DNA from: Gemmatimonadota bacterium
Lineage (GTDB): Bacteria > Gemmatimonadota > Gemmatimonadetes > Longimicrobiales > Gaopeijiaceae
Length of the DNA stretch: 64,000 bases
Assembly: GCA_022340865.1 (NCBI GenBank)
Contig: JAJDNC010000143.1
Span: 1-64,000 of the forward strand
Direction: 5' to 3'
Position 1 is the first letter of the stretch. Every line of letters begins with the position of its first letter. Shown here one piece after another: positions 35,956-46,408 of the stretch. The notes below the pieces were generated by a model that saw only the letters and a program-made list of their open reading frames with translations, was not told the DNA's origin and searched no databases. A program made the translations under genes and the position numbers.

Positions 35956-37227
35956 TTACGTAGTGTGGCTTCCGGCAGGCTCCAACGCCTCCCGGAAGGA
36001 TGAATCCTCGACAGGGTCGGTCATCACTTCCGCAAGCACGTGACGGCCAATGACCAGCCTCTGAATCTCGTTCGTCCCTTCTCCGATCTCACAAACCTTG
36101 GCGTCGCGCATCATGCGCTCCACCGGGTAGTCGCTCGTGTATCCGGCACCGCCGAGGACCTGAATCGCCCCCAGCGTCGCCCGCATGGCAAGCTCGGAAC
36201 AGAATAGCTTCGCCATGGCGGCCTCTTTGGAAAAGGCCTCCCCCTTCTCCTTCAGCCACGCCGCATGGTACGTCAGGTGCCGGCCGGCCTGGATCTCGGT
36301 GGCCAGATCCGAGAGGCGGAACTGGACGGGCTGGAAGTCCCAGATCCTCCGGCCGAACTGCTCGCGCTCCGCGGCGTAGCGGACCGCGGCGCGGAAGGCG
36401 CCCTCCGCCAAACCCAGCGACAGAGCCGCGACGCCGATGCGGCCGGCATCCAGTGTCTTCATGAAGTTGATGAACCCCTGCCCCTCCTCGCCCAGCCGCT
36501 GCTCCTCGGGCACCCACGCGTCATCGATGATGAGCTCGCGGGTGTCCGAGGCCCGCCATCCCATCTTGTCCTCCTTCTTCCCGGCGCGGAGCCCCTCCGT
36601 GAACGGCAGGTCGTCCCGGTGACCCGTCCCCACCGCGCGGGCGCGCTCGAGATCCACGGTGGGCTTGAACATCAGGAAGCTGCTGATGCCGCGTGCGCCC
36701 CGCTCCGGGTCCGTCACCGCGGTGACGGTGAAGATCTCACCCACGCCGGCGTGCGTGATGAAGATCTTGGAGCCGTTGATGCGGTAGCCCCCGCCTTCAC
36801 GCACGGCGCGCGTCCGGGTGCCCGAGGCGTCGGATCCCGCCCCCGGCTCGGTGAGGCCGAAGCCTCCCAGAACCTCTCCCGCGGCCAGGGGTGGCACGAA
36901 CCGGCGCTGCTGCTCGGGCGTGCCGAAGTTCAGCAGCGGTGATGTCCCCAACGTCGTATGCGCGGAGACCGTGATGGCATGGCTGGCGTCGTACTTCGCC
37001 AGCTCCTCCACCACCACCACGTAGCTCATCTCGTCCAGGCCCATGCCCCCGAGCTCACGAGGCACGGGGATGCCCATGAGGCCCATCTCCCCCATGGTCT
37101 TCACGTTCTCCCACGGGAACGTGGCACCCTCGTCCAGCTCGCCGGCGACGGGCTCGATGGACTCCTCCGCGAAGCGTCGTACGCGCTCCCGCAGGCGGAT
37201 ATGCTCGTCGGTCAGGTACCGGTCCAT
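35956..37227 (-). CDS. Acyl-CoA dehydrogenase
   Basis: This 423-residue FAD enzyme introduces the 2,3-double bond into acyl-CoA. GGFGLTEPGAGSDASGTRT and ITHAGVGEIFTVTAVTD are the flavin-binding blocks and QFGRRIWDFQPVQFRLSDLA is also typical. The catalytic Glu sits in CEIGEGTNEIQRLVIGR, the position used by short- and medium-chain enzymes. Isovaleryl-CoA dehydrogenases have Gly there, so this looks short-chain or 2-methyl-branched rather than isovaleryl type. ATG at 37227 overlaps the recQ stop by 16 bases, tying the two genes together. Confidence 0.92.
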   Translation of the reverse strand: MDRYLTDEHIRLRERVRRFAEESIEPVAGELDEGATFPWENVKTMGEMGLMGIPVPRELGGMGLDEMSYVVVVEELAKYDASHAITVSAHTTLGTSPLLNFGTPEQQRRFVPPLAAGEVLGGFGLTEPGAGSDASGTRTRAVREGGGYRINGSKIFITHAGVGEIFTVTAVTDPERGARGISSFLMFKPTVDLERARAVGTGHRDDLPFTEGLRAGKKEDKMGWRASDTRELIIDDAWVPEEQRLGEEGQGFINFMKTLDAGRIGVAALSLGLAEGAFRAAVRYAAEREQFGRRIWDFQPVQFRLSDLATEIQAGRHLTYHAAWLKEKGEAFSKEAAMAKLFCSELAMRATLGAIQVLGGAGYTSDYPVERMMRDAKVCEIGEGTNEIQRLVIGRHVLAEVMTDPVEDSSFREALEPAGSHTT

Positions 37228-38738
37228 GTCGTCAGGCTCTGGGCGGTGAGGGATTCTGGGCGCTGGCCCCGCCGGCAGCGGTCGCACCTGCCACATGTCG
37301 GCGGTGCGTCCTCTCCGAAATATGCTAGAAGAGCCCTGCGGCGGCAGCCACGCGTAGCCGCGTAGCGGCGTACGGCGCGAAGCCTGGCGAGGGCGGCTCG
37401 CCTCAGACGGTGGGCCCCTGAGAGGTCGGCCCGCGTCCGCACACCCACTCGGAGGCTCTCAGACCCTCCAGGTGGGTCGTCGGTTCCTTCGGCGTCCTCC
37501 AGGCTGCCGGAGAGGACCCGTGCGGCCCCACACCGCACCAGGGCTCCGACGGCGGCCGCCACGTCCTCCCTGGTGGCTTCCTTTCCCAACGCCCGGACGA
37601 GGGTCTCGGGTTCCAGGGTCGCGATGCCCCCCGACCCGGCGCGGGCCCGGAGCACCTCCAGGACGCGGTGCAGCGTCCGGCGCCGGGGGTGGGCTCGATC
37701 GATGAGCCGGTCGGCGAGGACCCCGTCCCTGGGCCCCGTGAACGCCAGGCAGAGCGCGGGGTCGCCGTCACGGCCGGCGCGACCCGCCTCCTGGTAGTAC
37801 CCCTCCAGCGTCCCTGGAAGCTGGAGGTGTGCGACGAGCCGGACGTCGGCCTTGTCGATGCCCATGCCGAAGGCGTTCGTGGCCACCACGACGCGGGACT
37901 TCCCCGCCATGAAGAGCTCCTGCACACGGGTCCGCTCCGGCGCCCCCAATCCCGCGTGGTACGCCTCCACCCGCACCCCCAGACCCGCCAGCAGGTCCCG
38001 CGCGTCCTCCACCGACCTGCGCGTCGGCGCGTACACGATGGCGGTGCCCGGCAGGCGCCGGAGAAGCCGGTACAGCTCCGTCACCCGGGCCCGGGGCGTG
38101 TCACCCTTCGTCACGCACCAGGACAGGTTGGGGCGATCGAAGGACTTGATCACCACCCGGGGATCGCGCAGCCGCAGGCTCGCAGCCACGTCCTCGCGGA
38201 CTCGGGGCGTGGCCGTGGCGGTGAGCGCCATCACGGGACAGCGAAGGCGCGTCCTCAGGCGGCCCACGCGGCGGTACGACGGCCGGAAGTCGTGTCCCCA
38301 CTGGCTGATGCAGTGTGCCTCGTCCACCGCCAGCAGCGTCACGTCCGCCGCCTCCAGAGCGGTGAGGAAAGGCTCGAGCTCCAGCCGCTCCGGCGCCACG
38401 AAGAGGAGGTCGAGGGTACCGGACCGGGCCGCGGCGAGAACGCTGCGCTTCTCGCGGCCGGGGAGCCCGGCGCTCAGGTGGGCGGCCCGCAGTCCCGCTC
38501 GGCCGGCGCGCGCGACCTGGTCCTCCATGAGCGAGATGAGAGGCGTGACCACCAGGGTGAGCCCCCCGGACACCAGCGCCGGCACCTGGTAGCACACGCT
38601 CTTGCCTCCGCCGGTGGGGAGGATGCCCAGCGCGTCCTCTCCCGCCAGGACCGCGCGCACGAGCTCCTCCTGCCCGGCCCGGAAGCCGGGGTAACCGAAA
38701 TGGCGACGGAGGACCTCGACGGGCTCGGCGGAGGACAC
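37212..38738 (-). CDS. recQ: RecQ-type ATP-dependent DNA helicase
   Basis: This 508-residue superfamily 2 helicase has FGYPGFRAGQEELVRAVLAG, Walker A ILPTGGGKSVCYQVPAL, the DEAH-type LLAVDEAHCISQWGHDFRP and the motif VI region YYQEAGRAGRDGDPA. The zinc-binding tail has CRRRALLAYFGEDAPPTCGRC, with four Cys in the usual RecQ spacing. There is no HRDC domain, so it is a short RecQ. GTG at 38738 opens MSSAEPVEVL. It acts in recombination and fork repair. It lies inside the catabolic array and overlaps the acyl-CoA dehydrogenase start. Confidence 0.9.
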   Translation of the reverse strand: MSSAEPVEVLRRHFGYPGFRAGQEELVRAVLAGEDALGILPTGGGKSVCYQVPALVSGGLTLVVTPLISLMEDQVARAGRAGLRAAHLSAGLPGREKRSVLAAARSGTLDLLFVAPERLELEPFLTALEAADVTLLAVDEAHCISQWGHDFRPSYRRVGRLRTRLRCPVMALTATATPRVREDVAASLRLRDPRVVIKSFDRPNLSWCVTKGDTPRARVTELYRLLRRLPGTAIVYAPTRRSVEDARDLLAGLGVRVEAYHAGLGAPERTRVQELFMAGKSRVVVATNAFGMGIDKADVRLVAHLQLPGTLEGYYQEAGRAGRDGDPALCLAFTGPRDGVLADRLIDRAHPRRRTLHRVLEVLRARAGSGGIATLEPETLVRALGKEATREDVAAAVGALVRCGAARVLSGSLEDAEGTDDPPGGSESLRVGVRTRADLSGAHRLRRAALARLRAVRRYAATRGCRRRALLAYFGEDAPPTCGRCDRCRRGQRPESLTAQSLTTWTGT

Positions 38739-38789
38739 GGACCACGATGCCGCGGTCTCCGGGTCGCGGGAATGGTCCCGCGGGACGCG

Positions 38790-39074
38790 TCAGAGCCCTG
38801 TGTCGCGGGTACCCCACCCTCGCCCGTCGTCGTCGCTCTCGTGCTCCTCCTCGTCCGCGTCCTCGTCTTCGTCCGGGGACGCGGGGGCCTCACCGTCGGG
38901 AAGAGCCCGCAGCACCACACCCACCGCCAGGACCACCAGGGCCGCGCCGATGACCCGCCGATCGTCGAGGAAGATGCCGACCATGGCCAGGGTCGCTCCC
39001 GCCAGGAAGATGCGGATCTTCCACTCGAACCAGCGTCCGGCTCGCGCGGTGCGGCTGGGACGGAAGAGGCCCAT
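38790..39074 (-). CDS. Small membrane protein, unknown function
   Basis: This 94-residue protein has two adjacent hydrophobic helices, FLAGATLAMVGIFLD and VIGAALVVLAVGVVLRAL, followed by a very acidic tail rich in Asp and Glu. I recognise no family. ATG at 39074 lies 8 bases after the hydratase stop, so it is probably translated with the catabolic genes, with recQ next. Membrane location is inferred from the helices. Confidence 0.6.
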   Translation of the reverse strand: MGLFRPSRTARAGRWFEWKIRIFLAGATLAMVGIFLDDRRVIGAALVVLAVGVVLRALPDGEAPASPDEDEDADEEEHESDDDGRGWGTRDTGL

Positions 39075-39081
39075 GGTACGC

Positions 39082-39867
39082 CTACTCGCCGCCGGCCCGG
39101 GCCCGATGCCCCTCGAGGAAGCGTCGCACTCCCTCGCGGCACGCCTCGGTCATGCGGGCCTCGACGTTCACCTCGGCTCCCCGCTCGATGCCCTCACCGA
39201 AGCTCAGGTCTCCCAGCTCGTACAGCAGACCCTTCGTCAGCGTCAGGGCCGTGGGGGGGCGGGTCGCCAGGTCGCGCAGGTAGCCGTCCACGTCCGACGC
39301 GAACGTGGCGTCCGGAAAGACCTGGTTCACGATCCCCAGACGCCGGGCCTCTTCGGCGGAGATCCGATGTCCGCGCGTGACGAGCTCGAAGGCCCGGCCC
39401 TCCGTCACCTTCCTCCGGAGGATGGCCATGACCATGGCGGGCACGAAGCCCAGGTGGACCTCAGGGTACCCCAGCTCCGATGCTTCGTGGGCCAGGACCA
39501 GATCGCAGGCCGTGGCCAGGCCGCAGCCCCCGGCGAGGGCCCGCCCGTGGATCACCGCCACCACCGGCTTGGGAAACGTACGCAGCCTGGAGAACAGGGC
39601 CCCCAGGGAGCGCGCGTCCTCCAGGTTCTCCTCGGGGCTCATGGCGGAGATGCGCTCCAGCTCGGCGAGGTCGCCGCCGGCGCAGAAGTCCTTCCCCGCC
39701 CCGCGGACGGCCACGACCCTCACCGTGTCGTCGGCCTCGGTGTCGCCCAGGGCGTCCTTGAGCGCGGCCACCAGATCCGCATTCAGGGCGTTGCGCTTCT
39801 CGGGACGGTTCAGCGTGAGTGTCGTCACGCCATCCCCGGTGTGACGCAGCAGGATCTCCTCGCTCAT
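39082..39867 (-). CDS. Enoyl-CoA hydratase, LiuC/AtuE-like
   Basis: ATG at 39867 gives 261 residues. The fold is crotonase (DFCAGGDLAELERISAM), but the first catalytic Glu of typical hydratases is replaced: GRALAGGCGLATACDLVLA reads Gly where GGGxE is usual, while LGYPEVHLGFVPAMVMAIL keeps the second. That pattern, with P-A-M after the second Glu, recalls methylglutaconyl-CoA and gamma-carboxygeranoyl-CoA hydratases (LiuC, AtuE). It overlaps the AtuA C-terminal gene by 4 bases and lies near a carboxyltransferase, consistent with leucine or acyclic terpene breakdown. The exact substrate is inference. Confidence 0.87.
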   Translation of the reverse strand: MSEEILLRHTGDGVTTLTLNRPEKRNALNADLVAALKDALGDTEADDTVRVVAVRGAGKDFCAGGDLAELERISAMSPEENLEDARSLGALFSRLRTFPKPVVAVIHGRALAGGCGLATACDLVLAHEASELGYPEVHLGFVPAMVMAILRRKVTEGRAFELVTRGHRISAEEARRLGIVNQVFPDATFASDVDGYLRDLATRPPTALTLTKGLLYELGDLSFGEGIERGAEVNVEARMTEACREGVRRFLEGHRARAGGE

Positions 39868-40247
39868 GATTCCTCCGGCGTCCAGCCCTCCGGCACCCTG
39901 CCCCACCCCGCCGTGCGCGCGGCGACGTCGTCGGGCACCTCGATCTCCATACGCAGCAGCGCGGCGCTGAGCACCTTGCCCTGCGCGTCGGTGCGCAGCG
40001 ACACGGTACCGCCTCCGTCCAGCGCGCCGCGGAGAACGAAGTTGAGGGCGCACAGGTTCGGCAGCTCGTAACGCGTCACCGGGCCCGTGACCCACGTGCC
40101 GAAGTGCTCCTTCACACGCTCGGCGCTCACCTGCTCCACCAGAAGAGGATACAGCGTCTCGTCGTACGCCACGACCCCGATGTTCGCCGAGTCTCCCTTG
40201 TCCCCGGAGCGGGCGTGCGCCAGCTGCACCAACCGCACGCGCGTCAT
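39864..40247 (-). CDS. AtuA C-terminal domain protein (separate subunit)
   Basis: This 127-residue protein matches the C-terminal part of AtuA-type proteins: RLVQLAHARSGDKGDSANIG is the conserved SGDKGD block, and YELPNLCALNFVLRGALDGG follows. In single-chain AtuA this region is joined to the DUF1446 part. Here it is a separate gene that overlaps the DUF1446 gene by 4 bases (ATGA) and overlaps the hydratase start. AtuA takes part in acyclic terpene utilisation in Pseudomonas; its biochemical role is not settled. Confidence 0.85.
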   Translation of the reverse strand: MTRVRLVQLAHARSGDKGDSANIGVVAYDETLYPLLVEQVSAERVKEHFGTWVTGPVTRYELPNLCALNFVLRGALDGGGTVSLRTDAQGKVLSAALLRMEIEVPDDVAARTAGWGRVPEGWTPEES

Positions 40248-41623
40248 ACCAGCCTCACCTCCACGCGGACGTGGGGGTCCACCGCCTTCTTGGGGATGAG
40301 CGCCGGCCAGTACGCCATGATCTCCTGCACGCGGGCCCGGCCTCCCGCGTACCCGGTGACCGACGGCGGTCCCGTGAGGACCAGCGGAGCCATCTCCCGG
40401 GAGAAGCGCTCCACCGACGCCCGGTGGGTGGAGCGGACCGCCACCCGGAGCTGCACCTCCGGGGCATCCGTCGGCGGGTCGCCGGCGAGGGGGCCGTGGC
40501 CGGCGTTCCACCCCACCAGCTCGGTGTGCACGGCATCCAACCGCAGGCCCAGGCGATCGAATCGCCGCCGGAGCACCACGTCCGCCGCCCTGGCCTTCTG
40601 GAGAGCGTCGGGCCAGGTGTAGAGCAGCGTGCCCGCGGCCGTCCAGCCGGCGGCGTAGGCCACCGACACCTTGTAGGAGTCCGTGGGCGGGGCTCCGCGG
40701 ATGCCCTCCAGGCGGACGCGGTCCCCGCCCTGGTCGGTGAGGCGGATGGTGGTGAAGTCGGCCACCACGTCCGGGGTGATCACCCGTCGGGGATCTCCGA
40801 TCTCGTACACGATCTGCTCACTCACCGAGGCGCGATCCACCCGCCCCCCGGAGCCCGGGTGCTTGGTCACGGTGAACGCGCCGGACGGCTCCACCTCCAC
40901 CACCGGGAAGCCGGCGATGTCCAGGCGGGGGATGCTCCACCACTCCGCCATGCAGTTGCCCCCGGTGGACTGGGCACCGCACTCCACCACGTGACCGGCC
41001 AGGACGGCCGCCGCCATGCGGTCGTGGTCGTCCATGGCCCAGTCGTGCTCGTGGATGAGGGGCGCCGCCGCCAGCGCCGGATCCGCGACCCTCCCCGTCA
41101 CCACCACGTCGGCGCCCTGGCGGAGGGCCTCCACCACCGGACCGGCCCCCAGATAGGCGTTGGCGCTGCGCACGCGATCCACGATGGACGACAGGGGAGC
41201 GCCGGTCTCCAGGTGCGCCATGTCGTGGCCGGCATCCAGAAGCTCCTCCAGGTGCGGGATCAGGTCGTCGCCCCTCACCAGCCCGATGCGGGCCTTGCCG
41301 GCGACGCCCACCTCCCGTCCCACGTCCTCCAGGGCGTCGGCGCAGCCCCGGGGGTTGATCCCGCCCGCGTTGGCGATCACGCGGACGGAGCGCTCCACGC
41401 ACGTCGGCCAGATGCGCTCCATGAGCGTGACGAAGTCGCGCGCATATCCAGCGGACGGATCCCTGTTGCGCAGCTTGCGCAGGATGGACATGGTGACTTC
41501 GGCCAGATAGTCCAGCATCAGGTAGTCCAGGGGACCGCCCTCCACCATGCGCACCGGGGCATCCAGGTCGTCGCCCCAAAAGCCCTGGCCGCCACCCAGG
41601 CGCACGACGTCCCGCTCAGCCAT
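40244..41623 (-). CDS. AtuA family protein (DUF1446)
   Basis: This 459-residue protein is the main part of AtuA. VRLGGGQGFWGDDLDAPVRM and IANAGGINPRGCADAL are typical of DUF1446, followed by LGAGPVVEALRQGADVVVTG and VECGAQSTGGNCMAEWW. It is encoded with a carboxyltransferase beta subunit and a LiuC/AtuE-like hydratase, the same gene types found in acyclic terpene utilisation clusters. ATG at 41623 lies 21 bases after the carboxyltransferase stop. The product is cytosolic, with no signal peptide. Its catalytic activity is unknown. Confidence 0.87.
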   Translation of the reverse strand: MAERDVVRLGGGQGFWGDDLDAPVRMVEGGPLDYLMLDYLAEVTMSILRKLRNRDPSAGYARDFVTLMERIWPTCVERSVRVIANAGGINPRGCADALEDVGREVGVAGKARIGLVRGDDLIPHLEELLDAGHDMAHLETGAPLSSIVDRVRSANAYLGAGPVVEALRQGADVVVTGRVADPALAAAPLIHEHDWAMDDHDRMAAAVLAGHVVECGAQSTGGNCMAEWWSIPRLDIAGFPVVEVEPSGAFTVTKHPGSGGRVDRASVSEQIVYEIGDPRRVITPDVVADFTTIRLTDQGGDRVRLEGIRGAPPTDSYKVSVAYAAGWTAAGTLLYTWPDALQKARAADVVLRRRFDRLGLRLDAVHTELVGWNAGHGPLAGDPPTDAPEVQLRVAVRSTHRASVERFSREMAPLVLTGPPSVTGYAGGRARVQEIMAYWPALIPKKAVDPHVRVEVRLV

Positions 41624-41644
41624 TCCGGCGCCCCGGCCGTCGCC

Positions 41645-43312
41645 TCACCACGTGCCTTCGGGCAGATGGAACGCCCCTACGTGCGGGCCCGGATTGTGTC
41701 GGGCGGCGCGCAGCAGCAGGCCGAGAGCGGGACGTACCTCCTCGGGGAGGACGACCTCGTCGACGAAGCCCCGGGCTCCCGCGAAGCGCGCGTCGAGCTG
41801 CCGGTCGTACTCCGCCCGCACCTCGTCCATGCGCGTGCTCAGGTCCTCGTCGGGCACCTTCCCCTCCGCCCGCAGGCGGTCGAGCTGGGCGCTGAACAGG
41901 GCCATCACCGCGCTCTCTCCCTCCATCACCCCCATCCGCCCCGTGGGCAGCGACAGGATGAAGTCGGGGTCGAAACCCTGGCCCGCCATGGCGTAGTAGC
42001 CCGCGCCCGACGCGTGGTTCAGCGTGAGCACCAGCTTGGGGACGGTGGCCGTGGCCATGGCCTCCACGAACTCGGCGCCGGCGCGGATGATGGCGGAGTG
42101 CTCCGCCTCGGGTCCCACCATGAACCCGGACACGTCCTGCACGAAGAGCAGCGGCGTCCGATGGCGATTCATGGTCTCGATGAAGTACGCCACCTTGCGC
42201 GCGCTCTCGGAGTACACGATGCCGCCGAAGCGCGGGGGCCCGCCTCCGGGGTTCTTGATGAGCCCCCGCGCATTGGCGATGACGCCCACGCCGATCCCCT
42301 CCACGTAGCCCGTCCCACAGATCATCTCCCGGGCATGCTCCGGCTGGAACTCGTCGAGGCCTTCGCCGTCGAGGATCGCCTCCAGTACCGCGTGGGAGTC
42401 GTACGGCTGCCTGTGATCGTCGGGCATCAGGTCGTACAGCTCGAAGGCGCTGCGCCTGGGCGGCGTCACCTCCTTCCCGTCCCCGCGCTCCCGGGGCGGG
42501 GGTAGCTCGGCCATGAGCTGCCGAAGTCGCACCAGGCACGCTTCGTCGTCCTCTACCAGATAGTGGGCGACCCCGCTCACCTCGGTATGCACGCGGGCAC
42601 CCCCCAGCTCCTCGGCCTCCACGCTCTGTCCGGTGGCGCCCTTCACCAGGTTGGGACCGCCCAGGCCCATGAACGACGTGCCTTCCACCATGAGGATCAC
42701 GTCGGAGAGCGCGGGCAGGTAGGCGCCGCCGGCGATGCAGGGGCCCATCACCGCGGCGAGCTGGGGAATGCGCAGGTAACGCCGCATCACCGAGTTGTAG
42801 TAGAAGAGCCGAGCCGCGCCGTACTGGCCGGGAAACACACCTCCCTGGTAGGGAAGGTTCACTCCCGCCGAGTCCACCAGGTAGACGATGGGGATCCGGC
42901 AGCGCATGGCGATCTCCTGGGCCCGGAGCATCTTCTTGATGGTCTCCGGCCACCAGGAGCCCGCCTTCACGGTGGCATCGTTGGCCACCACCACCGCCTC
43001 GCGGCCCTCGATGACCCCGACGCCCGTCACCACGCCGGCTCCGGGCGCCTCGCCGCCGTACAGGTCGTGGGCCACCAGCAGGCCGACCTCCACCCAAGGC
43101 GCACCCTCGTCGACGAGGCGTTCCACGCGCTCCCTGGCGGTGAGCTTCCCCTGTCCGTGCTGGCGCTCGATGCGCTCCTTCCCGCCACCTGCGCGCAGGC
43201 GGTCCCGGAGCTCGACGAGCTCCCCGGAAAGCTCGGCCAGACGGCCGCGGAGCGTAGTCACGTAGGGCGCCGAGGCGGCCTCAGACGGGCTCGTGCTGAG
43301 CGAACCAGTCAC
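41645..43312 (-). CDS. Acyl-CoA carboxylase carboxyltransferase (beta) subunit
   Basis: This 555-residue protein is the carboxyltransferase half of a biotin-dependent acyl-CoA carboxylase of the methylcrotonyl/geranyl/propionyl type. [40 protein letters not shown] and [20 protein letters not shown] are the acyl-CoA binding and crotonase-like blocks, with [19 protein letters not shown] in the C-domain. The biotin carboxylase and biotin carrier are not in the window. GTG at 43312 overlaps icmB by 32 bases; a GTG at 43261 is an alternative start. The neighbours AtuA and LiuC/AtuE-like hydratase favour methylcrotonyl- or geranyl-CoA as substrate. Confidence 0.9.
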   Translation of the reverse strand: MTGSLSTSPSEAASAPYVTTLRGRLAELSGELVELRDRLRAGGGKERIERQHGQGKLTARERVERLVDEGAPWVEVGLLVAHDLYGGEAPGAGVVTGVGVIEGREAVVVANDATVKAGSWWPETIKKMLRAQEIAMRCRIPIVYLVDSAGVNLPYQGGVFPGQYGAARLFYYNSVMRRYLRIPQLAAVMGPCIAGGAYLPALSDVILMVEGTSFMGLGGPNLVKGATGQSVEAEELGGARVHTEVSGVAHYLVEDDEACLVRLRQLMAELPPPRERGDGKEVTPPRRSAFELYDLMPDDHRQPYDSHAVLEAILDGEGLDEFQPEHAREMICGTGYVEGIGVGVIANARGLIKNPGGGPPRFGGIVYSESARKVAYFIETMNRHRTPLLFVQDVSGFMVGPEAEHSAIIRAGAEFVEAMATATVPKLVLTLNHASGAGYYAMAGQGFDPDFILSLPTGRMGVMEGESAVMALFSAQLDRLRAEGKVPDEDLSTRMDEVRAEYDRQLDARFAGARGFVDEVVLPEEVRPALGLLLRAARHNPGPHVGAFHLPEGTW

Positions 43313-43694
43313 GGACGTAGGCGATGGCGTCCTCCGTGGACGTGCCGGGTCCGAAGAGCCGTCCGATCCCCTGGCCCTCCAGGACGGCGGCGTCCTCCTC
43401 GGGGATGATCCCCCCCCCGGTGAGGAGCACGTGGTCGGCGCCCGCCTCGTCGAGAAGGGCCTTCACCCTGGGAAAGAGCGTCATGTGCGCACCGGAGAGG
43501 ATCGACATGGCCACCACGTCCACGTCCTCCTGCACCGCCGCATTGACGATCATCTCCGGCGTCTGGTGGAGGCCGGTGTAGATGACCTCGAAGCCGGCAT
43601 CGCGGAACGCGGCGGCAATGACCTTCGCGCCCCGGTCGTGTCCGTCCAGGCCGGGCTTGGCGACCAGCACGCGTATCTTTCGGTTCTCGGACAT
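43281..43694 (-). CDS. icmB: Acyl-CoA mutase small subunit, B12-binding
   Basis: This 137-residue protein is a stand-alone cobalamin-binding domain. [20 protein letters not shown] carries the DxHxxG cobalt-ligand motif (DGHDRG). [29 protein letters not shown] and [20 protein letters not shown] are further B12-domain blocks. It would pair with the large subunit at 44546-46270, which lacks this domain. Length fits the small subunit of isobutyryl-CoA mutase (about 136 residues). A methylmalonyl-CoA mutase small subunit is the alternative; see the large subunit for the deciding residues. Confidence 0.87.
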   Translation of the reverse strand: MSENRKIRVLVAKPGLDGHDRGAKVIAAAFRDAGFEVIYTGLHQTPEMIVNAAVQEDVDVVAMSILSGAHMTLFPRVKALLDEAGADHVLLTGGGIIPEEDAAVLEGQGIGRLFGPGTSTEDAIAYVRDWFAQHEPV

Positions 43695-43730
43695 GCATCC
43701 GCTCCGTCTCAGTCGAGTGGGCTCGGAAAT

Positions 43731-44429
43731 CTACCCTCGCGATGCCCTCAGTTCGAGCCATGCCCCGAGGTCGGCCAGTCCTTCCACGGTGGGCGCCCGA
43801 TCGACGTGGAGGCCGAGGGGATCGAGAAGCACGGCTTCCATCCCCGCTCGGGTGGCCCCGAGGTAGTCGACGGGGTAGAGGTCCCCGACGTACAGGCACG
43901 CTCCCGGATCCAGCTCCATCCGCCGGCACGCTTCGAGGAAGATCCCCGCATCGGGCTTCTCCACGCCCACCAATTCCGAGTCCAGCACGACCTCGAAGCA
44001 GTCGCGGAGCCCCACATCACGGAGCACTCCCTCGACACGGCCGTCGGCGTTGGACACCACGGCCAGACGATACCCGGCGTCCAGGAGACCCTGGAGCGCC
44101 TCGCGGGTCCCGGGCTCGATCCAGGTCCATAGATGGCGCTCGGTGTGCGCTTCCCTGAGTCGGCGCCCCAGGTCGGGGAGGGCCCCCTCGTCGGCTCCGC
44201 CCTCTCGGAGCACACCCTGGAAGTACTCGCCCCACAGCTCGGGCTCGGTGCCCCTGTGCCCCTCGGCGATCCTCTGCTGGAACCGACGCCGTGCGGCCAG
44301 CTCCGCGCGGCGGACCCGTGCCAGGTCTGTGGTCACGCCTCCCTCGGTGAGGATGCCCAGCACCCGGCGGGGATCCACGTAGACGAGGGTGTTTCCCGCA
44401 TCGAAGACCACGGCCTGCAACGCACGCAC
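43731..44429 (-). CDS. HAD superfamily hydrolase
   Basis: This 232-residue protein is a HAD phosphatase. Motif I is ALQAVVFDAGNTLVYVDPRR (the FDxGxTL form), motif II VVSNADGRVEGVL, and motif IV-like LYVGDLYPVDYLGATRAGM. The cap domain, about residues 20-100, is helical. Phosphate-ester substrates cannot be told from sequence. GTG at 44429 starts the gene, and the stop lies 36 bases before icmB. It sits between the two subunits of the mutase, which is an unusual position; repair of a damaged cofactor or intermediate is conceivable but unproven. Confidence 0.82.
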   Translation of the reverse strand: MRALQAVVFDAGNTLVYVDPRRVLGILTEGGVTTDLARVRRAELAARRRFQQRIAEGHRGTEPELWGEYFQGVLREGGADEGALPDLGRRLREAHTERHLWTWIEPGTREALQGLLDAGYRLAVVSNADGRVEGVLRDVGLRDCFEVVLDSELVGVEKPDAGIFLEACRRMELDPGACLYVGDLYPVDYLGATRAGMEAVLLDPLGLHVDRAPTVEGLADLGAWLELRASRG

Positions 44430-44545
44430 GAATCTACGCCTCCCCCACCACGGGCCGGGGCAGGACCGGACACGTCCCCATCGGCCGTCGGGACCGGCGG
44501 GTCGTCATCGGAGGCTCACGCGGCGCTTCCGGAAGCCGGGGCAGG

Positions 44546-46270
<1,725 letters not shown>

Positions 46271-46408
46271 GCAATGGCTCCTGTCCCACGAATGCGCCCG
46301 CCCGAGGTCTCCCACGTCCACCCCTGCGCACGGGGCGTTGCGCCGGCGGAAAGGGCAGGCCGTTCGCTACCCCTCACGCCGAAAGATGTCCCTGGCGCGG
46401 GAAGAGGG

